From: an uncultured Flavobacteriales bacterium
Lineage (GTDB): Bacteria; Bacteroidota; Bacteroidia; Flavobacteriales_D; Crocinitomicaceae
Length of the DNA stretch: 5,469 nucleotides
Assembly: GCA_903899795.1 (NCBI GenBank)
Contig: CAIUKX010000544.1
Location: 1-5,469, forward strand
Direction: 5' to 3'
Part shown: positions 1 through 5,469 of the stretch, piece after piece
Position numbering within the stretch: the first letter of the stretch is position 1
Layout: each line of letters opens with the position of its first letter
Made by a program: the position numbers and the translations under genes
Notes under the pieces: generated by a model
Told to the model about the DNA's origin: nothing
Databases searched by the model: none
What the model saw: only the letters and a program-made list of their open reading frames with translations

Positions 1-73
1 ACAATAATCTTTCAAATAGGGTCTCTGGTTGACCATAACAAGGGATCAGTTATACTTCTTTTGATATAGCCGA

Positions 74-103
74 AATTAATTGAATTGATTTACATCAATT
101 CAA
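74..103 (-). terminator. Second inverted repeat, candidate distal terminator
   Basis: A perfect 10-bp inverted repeat spans 80-103: TTGAATTGAT, 4-nt loop, ATCAATTCAA. Read on the minus strand the loop is GTAA, a GNRA-type tetraloop, and the stem is followed by TTAATTT (73-79), a U-rich tail. The stem is AT-rich and therefore not very stable, but its tail is closer than that of the hairpin at 172-188. It may be the backup terminator for the operon. The plus-strand reading lacks a T-tract. A dyad binding site is another possibility. Confidence 0.42.
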
Positions 104-163
104 ATGGACATCTGATATTGAAACAAACCTACTGGCTGGCTGGCATATGGATAGACACACAAA

Positions 164-188
164 AGAGGGAGACGTATCCTTGATACGT
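164..188 (-). terminator. Possible intrinsic terminator just after the OmpA-family gene
   Basis: Read on the minus strand, the stop codon at 193-191 is followed almost at once by ACGTATC-AAG-GATACGT, a perfect 7-bp stem with a 3-nt loop (172-188), then a pyrimidine-rich run CTCCCTCTTTT. The T-run is short and displaced from the stem, so the terminator would be weak. The placement at the operon's 3' end is right. It could instead act as a 3'-end stabilising hairpin. Confidence 0.5.
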
Positions 189-190
189 TT

Positions 191-2311
191 CTACTGGATT
201 TCGATGACGGTTATTACGGTTCGTCTATTGACACCATGCTCCTCATCTGTACAACTTACACCATCCTTGCATTGGTTCACAATTTGTGATTCTCCGAACC
301 ATTTACCGATAATTCTATCTTTTATTACTCCCTGGGAAACCAAATAATTCACACAGCTTTGTGTGCGTCGTTTAGACAATTCCATATTGTATTGATCTGA
401 ACCTCTCGAATCTGTATGCGAACTGAATTCAATTTTAACAGTTGGATTTTCTTTCAAAAATTTCACTATACCATTTAGTTCACTTTTTGAATCAGGTTTC
501 AAATTCCATTTATTAAAGTCAAATGACAATTCTTTGGTATTTAGTGTTGAACCAACTTGTACCTGCTTTATCTCAACAGGAATACTCACTTTCTCCACTT
601 TCGTATTCGTGTTCAGTGGTCTTTCGTCGTTAATATAGCCTTTGTGAGTCGTTTTTATTTCAAACTCACTGTTTCTTGGCAATTCAGCGTGAATCGAACC
701 TTTATCATCCGATGTATACGTTGTTTTTTCTCCCGTCACTTTATTGATGATCTCCACTGTAGCATTTGCCAGTGGCTTTTTACTTTCCTCGTCAAATACA
801 GTTGTGTTTACATCCACATATTTAGAAAGAAGATCGAATGTTCGGGTCGTGGTATCACTTTCTGTTTTGCCAACTGTAGAATAATTTTCTTTGATGGGAA
901 CAAATTTGTTATCGTTGATATTGAATGAGTAGTTGCTATTTTTCTCTCCAATAAATTCAAATTTCCCATCTTTATCAGCAAAAAGTGTATCGATCACCAC
1001 CTCATCCTTTTTGACAATAATTGGAATCGTTTGAATCTTCGGGTTGGTTTGATCGACTGAAGCTAAAGTTCCGATGAACACAAAATTTAAATCGGGCAAT
1101 TCAATGGAATAGATATTATCTATAAATCCATTACGATTGGATGAAAAGTATCCGGTTTTTCCATCTTTCGTCAAAACAATTGCAAAATCGTCACCATTGG
1201 AATTGATTTGTGCTTTCAAATGCTCCAAATTCGATGCCTTATTATCTTTAAAACTCACAGAATAAATATCTAAACCACCTAGACCTTTATGTCCGTTACT
1301 TGAGAAATACAATTTGTTTTTTTGGAAATAAGGGAACATTTCATTATCCGCTGAATTGACAGTTGAGCCAGCATTAACCGGTTCGCTCCAACCCGTGTCC
1401 GTTTTTATACAGTACCAAATATCCGCATTTCCTTTTCCACCTGAACGATTGGAACTAAACCAAAGCGTTTTACCGTCATCAGAAAGACTTGGTTGAGCTG
1501 TGAAAAAATCTTTGGAATTAAATGCAAACGGAGTTTCTTTCTTTGTTTTTTCATCGTACAGAAAGATTCCGGTTGTTGTCAATTCTCCTTTAATGAGCGA
1601 TAAATTTTTAGAATAATACCAAATTTGGTTCGTACTATCGTAACAAGCTGTTGCATCGTGACGAGCTGATTCCAAAAACTTTACAACCTCCACTTTTCCT
1701 GTATTCTTAGAATACAAAAATAAATCCAGATAATACGAATCATCCATTGCTGTTTTTCGTGCTGAAAAATCTCTTGCCGAACTAAATACAAGTCCATTCG
1801 GATGATAAGTTACTCCAAAATCTCCTTTTCCAGAATTAAAATCTACTGCTTTGATCTTATTTGTTGTCGTATCAGCCAAATAACTACTCCAATCTACTTT
1901 GCCTCTATATTCTTTCAGCGTTTTTATTCTCGGGTCATCTGTGACAATATTTAATTTATTGGAGTTCAGAACTTCAGTAGCTTTTTCATACAAACCTAAG
2001 AACAATGTCAACTGAAAATAATGGTAAGCATCATCAAAAGTGCATTTATCGCTGGTAAACAAAGTGGACATCACTGAATATTCAAAATCGTAATTGTGTG
2101 ACTTTTCAGCTGAGACGATCGCATGTCTGAACACTGTTTCGTTTTCAGAAAAAGCCAATTGATTTTTCTCGATCAATTCTTGGTAAATTGGTGTTGCATC
2201 TGCAAAACGAAATTCTTTGTAGTAGGTTTCAGCCTGACTGATTTTCATATTTTGACTCAGCAATTGAAATGATGAGCAGAAGATGCAACTGAAGAAAAGG
2301 AATCCTTTCAT
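191..2311 (-). CDS. OmpA-family peptidoglycan-binding protein with TPR, PD40 propeller and carboxypeptidase-regulatory-like domains (PorE-like layout)
   Basis: This 706-residue exported protein starts with a signal peptide (MKGFLFFSC...LLSQ, about residues 1-20). A helical TPR-like region follows (about 22-135). Next is a WD40-like (PD40) propeller at about 160-405, with LVFSSARD, LWFSSNRSGGKGNADIWY, LYFSSNGHKGLGGLDIY and GYFSSNRNGFIDNIY. Two carboxypeptidase-regulatory-like beta domains lie at about 410-480 and 498-575. The OmpA C-terminal domain (590-706) has LSFDFNKWNLKPDS, SHTDSRGSDQYN and LSKRRTQS; D634 and R649 have the spacing of the diaminopimelate-contacting pair of OmpA-type domains. 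A CxDGxxC...HGVNRR tail closes it. P. gingivalis PorE has a similar layout and links the T9SS to peptidoglycan. Inferred here: anchoring of the adhesin/PorP-SprF assembly to the cell wall. The ATG lies 18 nt after the upstream stop, with an A-rich leader and no clear Shine-Dalgarno. C9 is not in a convincing lipobox. Confidence 0.92.
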   Translation of the reverse strand: MKGFLFFSCIFCSSFQLLSQNMKISQAETYYKEFRFADATPIYQELIEKNQLAFSENETVFRHAIVSAEKSHNYDFEYSVMSTLFTSDKCTFDDAYHYFQLTLFLGLYEKATEVLNSNKLNIVTDDPRIKTLKEYRGKVDWSSYLADTTTNKIKAVDFNSGKGDFGVTYHPNGLVFSSARDFSARKTAMDDSYYLDLFLYSKNTGKVEVVKFLESARHDATACYDSTNQIWYYSKNLSLIKGELTTTGIFLYDEKTKKETPFAFNSKDFFTAQPSLSDDGKTLWFSSNRSGGKGNADIWYCIKTDTGWSEPVNAGSTVNSADNEMFPYFQKNKLYFSSNGHKGLGGLDIYSVSFKDNKASNLEHLKAQINSNGDDFAIVLTKDGKTGYFSSNRNGFIDNIYSIELPDLNFVFIGTLASVDQTNPKIQTIPIIVKKDEVVIDTLFADKDGKFEFIGEKNSNYSFNINDNKFVPIKENYSTVGKTESDTTTRTFDLLSKYVDVNTTVFDEESKKPLANATVEIINKVTGEKTTYTSDDKGSIHAELPRNSEFEIKTTHKGYINDERPLNTNTKVEKVSIPVEIKQVQVGSTLNTKELSFDFNKWNLKPDSKSELNGIVKFLKENPTVKIEFSSHTDSRGSDQYNMELSKRRTQSCVNYLVSQGVIKDRIIGKWFGESQIVNQCKDGVSCTDEEHGVNRRTVITVIEIQ

Positions 2312-2329
2312 GGGTCTTTTAACGTTTTA

Positions 2330-3277
2330 TTAAAAATATCTTGGCGAACCAAATGCTTTTTTTCTGTCAAGGATGCTATAATTCAACATGATCTCATGTG
2401 AACCAAGATTACTGACACGACTCAATCCATTGATCGGGTAATCAAATGCATATCCGAACATCAATTTTTCTTTCAATTGATAAGCAACATTAACACCTAC
2501 ACATTCGTTAAAGCGATACATACCACCTACCCAAAACTTCTTGTATAAAAATAAATTTGCATTCAAATCCAATGTTACAGGGGCATTAGCAACGACTTTT
2601 AACAGGAAGCTAGTTTTCAAATCAATTACCGAATTTATTTTTTTGACATATCCGGCTGTAAAAAAGTAATGCCGCTTCGTGAAAGAGTTACTAAGAACAG
2701 TTGCATGATTTTTCAAACTTGTTTCCATCAATCGGGGAACACTCAATCCTACGTAGAACTTTTCAGAATGATAATACATTCCTGCTCCAGCATTAAAATT
2801 GGTTTGAGAAAACGAGGTTAAATAATCAGATTCCGTAGGATCATACGCCACCAGTTTTTGATAGTCAACCGATAATTGATCGATTCCTGCAGAAACTCCT
2901 AAATTCAATTTTGTCCCGTTACGAAAATTTAATGTGTAGGCGTAATCACCATAAGCAGATGTTCTTGTTTTGGCTCCGATTCCATCGTTACTCAAGTGCA
3001 TTCCCAAAGCCATATTCTTAGCCTTGATCGGTGAATTCAATGAGAAAAATTGACTTTTCGGAGCTCCTTTCACACCCACCCATTGACTTCTTGCAATTGC
3101 TGTTACGTTCAAATCCCCCCTGCTACCTGCATATGCCGGATTGTATTGCAAGGGATTAAACATGTATAAACTGCTCTGTTCATCCTGTTGAGCAAAGGAC
3201 GAAATTGAAATCATCAACAAGAATGAAACAACTATGCTATTTATTATTTGAAACTTCATATCTCTCGGTATTATCAT
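2330..3277 (-). CDS. PorP/SprF-family type IX secretion outer-membrane protein
   Basis: The 315-residue product matches the PorP/SprF family in length and motifs. After a signal peptide (cleavage probably after FAQ, residue 30) comes the N-terminal signature YMFNPLQYNPAYAGSRG (residues 38-54), then ARSQWVGVKGAPKSQ (62-76) and LGMHLSNDGIGAK (91-103), followed by alternating strands of an outer-membrane barrel ending in a C-terminal Phe. Family members sit in the outer membrane and are required for secretion or surface attachment of T9SS type B substrates, often the one encoded beside them; this gene directly follows such a substrate. Start: the ATG at 3277 overlaps the upstream TGA as ATGA, suggesting translational coupling. 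A second ATG at 3259 would give a cleaner signal peptide (MKFQIINSIVV...) and a 14-nt gap. I keep 3277, but 3259 is a real alternative. No symbol is given because paralogues are common. Confidence 0.93.
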   Translation of the reverse strand: MIIPRDMKFQIINSIVVSFLLMISISSFAQQDEQSSLYMFNPLQYNPAYAGSRGDLNVTAIARSQWVGVKGAPKSQFFSLNSPIKAKNMALGMHLSNDGIGAKTRTSAYGDYAYTLNFRNGTKLNLGVSAGIDQLSVDYQKLVAYDPTESDYLTSFSQTNFNAGAGMYYHSEKFYVGLSVPRLMETSLKNHATVLSNSFTKRHYFFTAGYVKKINSVIDLKTSFLLKVVANAPVTLDLNANLFLYKKFWVGGMYRFNECVGVNVAYQLKEKLMFGYAFDYPINGLSRVSNLGSHEIMLNYSILDRKKAFGSPRYF

Positions 3278-5469
3278 CTGATCAATTCTAAATATCCTGT
3301 CACCGGTTTATTCCCGTCATTTTTATCTATTACATAATAATAGGTTCCGCTTGGCAAGTAATCATTCCCAACAGTTCCTGCTACATTCGCTTTCCCATCC
3401 CAATTATCATTGTATGGAGCAGAAGAATATACTAAACTTGGGGAACTGTTATAGATCTGTACATTGGCATTCTTTAAACTCAATACCCATGTATCGTTTT
3501 TACCATTTCCATTAGCCGTAACTATTTCCGGAATAATGTGTTTACACTCCAAATTAATTGTCAAAGGAGCGGTACATCCTATTGAATCACTTACTGTCAC
3601 AGTATATACACCGTCTGTAATCCCTGAGAGCGTAGTTCCTGTAGCACCTGTTGCCCAAGTGTATACAAAAGGAGCAAAGCCACCTGTTTCTGCGACTGTT
3701 ATTCTACCGTTTTCCTGACCGCATATTGGTTCTACAATCGAAATAAGATTGAGGGAAATGGAATCTAAATTCACCAAAACATCCAATGAAGCTGTACTCT
3801 CACAACCTCCTGAAGTTTGGGTAGCATAATAATGTGTTCCATCTGTTAATGGTAACGTTCCTGTTAACAAATTCCCTCCTATAGCAGCATCGTACCATTG
3901 AATAACTGTCCCGGTTGTTACACTTAATGTGCTTACTGTTGGGTCTGCTGTCAAACAATAGATTTGATGTCCGCTCCCTGTAGGAGCCGGAGGAATAATT
4001 GGTTGAGCTCCAATATTGATTACCCCTGTCGCAGCTGAATTACAACCGGCTGCATCTGTTAATGTAAAAGTGTATGAAGTTGAAGCTGTCAAGCCAGAAA
4101 AAGTATAGGTTGAACCAGAGGATGTAACTGGTGCGCCTGGAGACGGAGTAAGTGTCCATGTTCCAGCTGGTAATCCCGAAAAGTCAACACTTGCTGTCGC
4201 TACAGTGCAATTTGGCTGTGTAATTGCCCCTACAACAGGGACGGTCGGATGATCGATAATCACCAGAACATCTAAACGTGTTGAACTTTCGCATCCACCT
4301 ACTGTTTGTGATGCATAATAATGATTACCATTGACCAGAACTGTTGCCGAAACCAAGGCTACACCACCAGTTGGAGCAGTAAACCACTGAACTCCTGTCC
4401 CTACTGCTACCAAGTTAGCAACGGTATGACTTGAAGAAAAACAAAATGTTTGAGTTGTACTTCCAGTCGGAGCAGTAGGATTACTGATTGTTACCAATAC
4501 ATCCAAACGAGTTGAACTTTCGCAACCACTTACCGTTTGAGAAGCATAATAATGAGTTGCATCGGTCAAAGCAGTTCCAGATGTCAATGCTACACCTCCC
4601 GATGAAGCAGCATACCACTGAATTCCAGTTCCAGTTGCTACTAAATCAGCAACCGTTGGATTATTGATTGAGCAAAAAGTTTGAGCAGCACTTCCGGTTG
4701 GCGGAGTAGGATTTGATAGTGTTACCAGAACATCCAAACGAGTTGAACTTTCGCAACCACTTACCGTTTGAGAAGCATAATAATGCGTTGCATCGGTCAA
4801 AGCAGTTCCGGATACTAGAGCGACACCTCCCGAAGAAGCAGCGTACCATTGAACTCCAGTTCCGGTCGCTACTAAATCCGCAACCGTTGGATTATTAATC
4901 GAGCAAAAAGTTTGTGATGCACTTCCAGTCGGAGCAGATGGATTACTGATTGTTACCAATACATCCAAACGGGTTGAACTTTCGCAACCACTTACCGTTT
5001 GAGAAGCATAATAATGAGTCGCGTCGGTTAATGCAGTTCCGGATGCTAAGGCAACACCTCCCGAAGAAGCAGCGTACCATTGAACTCCAGTTCCGGTCGC
5101 TACTAAATCCGCAACGGTAGGATTATTGATCGAACAAAATGTTTGAGCAGCACTACCGGTTGGAGCAGAAGGATTTGATAGTGTTACCAGAACATCCAAA
5201 CGAGTTGAACTTTCGCAACCACTCACCGTTTGAGAGGCATAATAATGCGTTGCATCAGTCAATGCTGTTCCGGATGCCAAAGCAACTCCTCCTGTTGAAA
5301 CAGCGTACCATTGAACTCCAGTTCCGGCCGCTACTAAATCCGCAACGGTAGGATTATTGATCGAACAAAATGTTTGAGCAGCACTTCCAGTCGGAGCAGA
5401 TGGATTTGATAGTGTTACCAGAACATCCAAACGAGTTGAACTTTCGCAACCACTTACCGTTTGAGAAGC
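3274..5469 (-). CDS. Giant repeat surface protein (adhesin-like), T9SS type B substrate; 5' end outside window
   Basis: This is the C-terminal 731 residues of a large secreted protein. The frame stays open to the window edge, so the real start lies upstream; the TTG at 5430 is a repeat-internal Leu codon, not a start. Visible order: the end of one Ig-like repeat, five complete 77-residue repeats (4252-5406), an unrelated spacer domain (3991-4251), a diverged Ig-like copy (3763-3990), a SprB-type repeat (3538-3762) and a type B sorting domain (3277-3537). Repeats carry WYAxSSGG, HYYASQTVSGCESS and one Cys near each end, as in the Ig_7 'CHU_C-associated' Ig-like family. The SprB-type repeat shows GVYTVTVSDSIGC. 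Known: proteins of this layout are exported by the T9SS and shown on the cell surface, some as motility adhesins such as SprB. Inferred: adhesion; the ligand is unknown. It is the first visible gene of a three-gene operon. The family call is strong, the biological role uncertain. Confidence 0.92.
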   Translation of the reverse strand, partial: ASQTVSGCESSTRLDVLVTLSNPSAPTGSAAQTFCSINNPTVADLVAAGTGVQWYAVSTGGVALASGTALTDATHYYASQTVSGCESSTRLDVLVTLSNPSAPTGSAAQTFCSINNPTVADLVATGTGVQWYAASSGGVALASGTALTDATHYYASQTVSGCESSTRLDVLVTISNPSAPTGSASQTFCSINNPTVADLVATGTGVQWYAASSGGVALVSGTALTDATHYYASQTVSGCESSTRLDVLVTLSNPTPPTGSAAQTFCSINNPTVADLVATGTGIQWYAASSGGVALTSGTALTDATHYYASQTVSGCESSTRLDVLVTISNPTAPTGSTTQTFCFSSSHTVANLVAVGTGVQWFTAPTGGVALVSATVLVNGNHYYASQTVGGCESSTRLDVLVIIDHPTVPVVGAITQPNCTVATASVDFSGLPAGTWTLTPSPGAPVTSSGSTYTFSGLTASTSYTFTLTDAAGCNSAATGVINIGAQPIIPPAPTGSGHQIYCLTADPTVSTLSVTTGTVIQWYDAAIGGNLLTGTLPLTDGTHYYATQTSGGCESTASLDVLVNLDSISLNLISIVEPICGQENGRITVAETGGFAPFVYTWATGATGTTLSGITDGVYTVTVSDSIGCTAPLTINLECKHIIPEIVTANGNGKNDTWVLSLKNANVQIYNSSPSLVYSSAPYNDNWDGKANVAGTVGNDYLPSGTYYYVIDKNDGNKPVTGYLELIR
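3277..3537 (-). other. Type B T9SS C-terminal sorting domain (gliding-motility-associated CTD, CHU_C-like)
   Basis: The last 87 residues fit the gliding-motility-associated C-terminal domain: IPEIVTANGNGKNDTW at the start, YNDNWDGKANV in the middle, then LPSGTYYYVIDKNDG and a terminal GYLELIR. In known members the segment is recognised by the T9SS for export and surface attachment, and type B substrates typically need a PorP/SprF-family partner; one is encoded immediately downstream. Two motifs are off-consensus: NGNGKND stands where NGDGxND is usual, and NSSPSLVY stands where an NRWGxxVY-like motif is common. Confidence 0.9.
3538..3762 (-). other. SprB-type repeat domain preceding the sorting signal
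   Basis: This 75-residue segment has the usual SprB-repeat layout: IVEPICGQENGRITV, then a Gly-rich turn (ETGGFAPFVYTWATGAT), then LSGITDGVYTVTVSDSIGC and a closing strand ending LECKH. SprB repeats are common in secreted Bacteroidota proteins, including the F. johnsoniae gliding adhesin for which they are named. Only one copy is visible here, directly before the C-terminal sorting domain. Confidence 0.8.
3763..3990 (-). other. Diverged, isolated Ig-like (Ig_7-type) repeat copy
   Basis: This 76-residue domain keeps the repeat's landmarks: PAPTGSGHQIYC at its start, IQWYDAAIGG in the middle, and THYYATQTSGGCES followed by LDVLV near the end. It is one residue shorter than the 77-residue units and differs at many positions, so it is an old copy separated from the array by the spacer domain. 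The paired Cys positions are kept. Confidence 0.8.
3991..4251 (-). other. Spacer domain between Ig-like repeats in the surface protein
   Basis: This 87-residue in-frame segment interrupts the Ig-like series. It starts HPTVPVVGAITQPNC, contains LPAGTWTLTPSPG and FSGLTASTSYTFTLTDAAGC, and ends near INIGAQP. Two Cys flank a Ser/Thr/Gly-rich beta-type core. Similar modules occur in large Bacteroidota surface proteins next to CHU_C-type C-termini, but I cannot name a specific family with confidence. It probably acts as a rigid stalk element between repeats. Confidence 0.6.
4252..5469 (-). repeat. Tandem 231-bp coding repeat array (Ig-like units)
   Basis: Five full units occupy 5176-5406, 4945-5175, 4714-4944, 4483-4713 and 4252-4482, preceded by 63 bp of another unit at 5407-5469. 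The period is exactly 231 bp: the anchor GTTGAACTTTCGCA or a close variant recurs at 4280, 4511, 4742, 4973, 5204 and 5435. By hand comparison the first four complete units differ at 3 to 6 of 77 residues between neighbours. The fifth (4252-4482) is clearly more diverged, and a much older copy sits at 3763-3990. Identity extends to silent positions, for example a 62-nt identical block at 4823-4884 and 5054-5115, and a 57-nt block at 5098-5154 and 5329-5385. The array continues beyond the window, so total copy number is unknown. Confidence 0.97.

Larger units (their letters stand above)
1..190. other. Noncoding 3' flank of the operon
   Basis: No convincing coding frame is seen. The stretch holds the two inverted repeats annotated separately and a short 4-bp tandem repeat, CTGGCTGGCTGGC at 132-144. 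I found no clear Bacteroidota-type promoter (TTTG with TAnnTTTG) on either strand and no tRNA-like fold. The next gene to the left is outside the window. Confidence 0.6.

Noticed and set aside
147..347. Plus-strand open frame of 66 codons crossing the 3' end of the OmpA-family gene
   Set aside because: Most of it is antisense to the conserved OmpA C-terminal domain, and it shows no domain or leader signal.
557..928. Plus-strand open frame of 123 codons rich in Phe, Arg and His
   Set aside because: It is antisense to the well-supported OmpA-family gene, has skewed composition and shows no recognisable domain.
2270..2311. Lipoprotein signal in the OmpA-family protein (Cys 9 or Cys 12)
   Set aside because: The residues before Cys 9 (LFFS) are a poor lipobox and too close to the N-terminus; Cys 12 follows Phe. 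A normal signal peptide ending near LLSQ fits better, although PorE itself is a lipoprotein.
3464..3718. Plus-strand open frame of 84 codons
   Set aside because: It is antisense to the sorting domain and SprB-type repeat of the surface protein, with no independent support.
4661..4849. Short minus-strand open frame in another phase, Cys- and Arg-rich
   Set aside because: It lies entirely within the repeat coding region in a different frame and looks like translation noise.
4713..5351. Plus-strand open frames at 4713-4898 and 5139-5351 with similar predicted peptides
   Set aside because: They are antisense readings of the same repeat unit; their similarity to each other only reflects the tandem repeat. 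No signal sequence or plausible domain is seen.
5428..5430. TTG as a possible start codon for the surface protein
   Set aside because: The frame continues unbroken upstream with the same repeat sequence (ASQTVSGCESSTR), and this codon is the Leu of TRLDVLV found in each unit.
4483..5469. Regularly spaced direct repeats that might suggest a CRISPR or intergenic repeat array
   Set aside because: The period is 231 bp with no unique spacers, and every unit is an in-frame protein domain of the large surface protein.
3274..5469. Naming the adhesin sprB and its neighbour sprF
   Set aside because: The shared features are family-level only. Bacteroidota genomes often hold many such pairs, and nothing here shows a role in gliding.

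Overview
The window looks like part of a Bacteroidota genome, most likely a Flavobacteriales-type bacterium. The evidence is a Bacteroidota-restricted gene set: a type IX secretion system (T9SS) substrate with a gliding-motility-type (type B) C-terminal sorting domain, a PorP/SprF-family outer-membrane protein, and an OmpA-type protein with a TPR/beta-propeller/peptidoglycan-binding layout. The AT-rich gene junctions without a convincing Shine-Dalgarno sequence also fit. The genus cannot be settled from this window; a Fluviicola/Crocinitomicaceae-like host is only a guess.

All genes are on the minus strand, so transcription runs from right to left. From 5469 to 3274 lies the 3' part of a very large secreted surface protein whose start is outside the window. 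It holds five complete Ig-like repeats of exactly 231 bp (77 residues) plus the end of a sixth, a spacer domain, one more diverged Ig-like copy, a SprB-type repeat and the sorting domain. From 3277 to 2330 is the PorP/SprF-family gene, which overlaps the adhesin stop by an ATGA. From 2311 to 191, after an 18-bp gap, is the OmpA-family gene. Positions 1-190 appear noncoding and contain two inverted repeats that could end the transcript.

The three genes read as one operon forming a surface-protein export and display cassette. The adhesin-like protein would cross the outer membrane through the T9SS, guided by its type B domain. PorP/SprF-family proteins are known to support secretion or attachment of type B substrates, usually those encoded next door. 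The OmpA protein would tie the assembly to peptidoglycan, by analogy with PorE. The last step is inference.

The most notable sequence signal is the repeat array. Adjacent units are nearly identical even at silent sites, yet they carry two distinct linker haplotypes in a mosaic order, which points to recent duplication and recombination between units. I found no RNA gene, CRISPR array, insertion sequence or clearly undescribed system.
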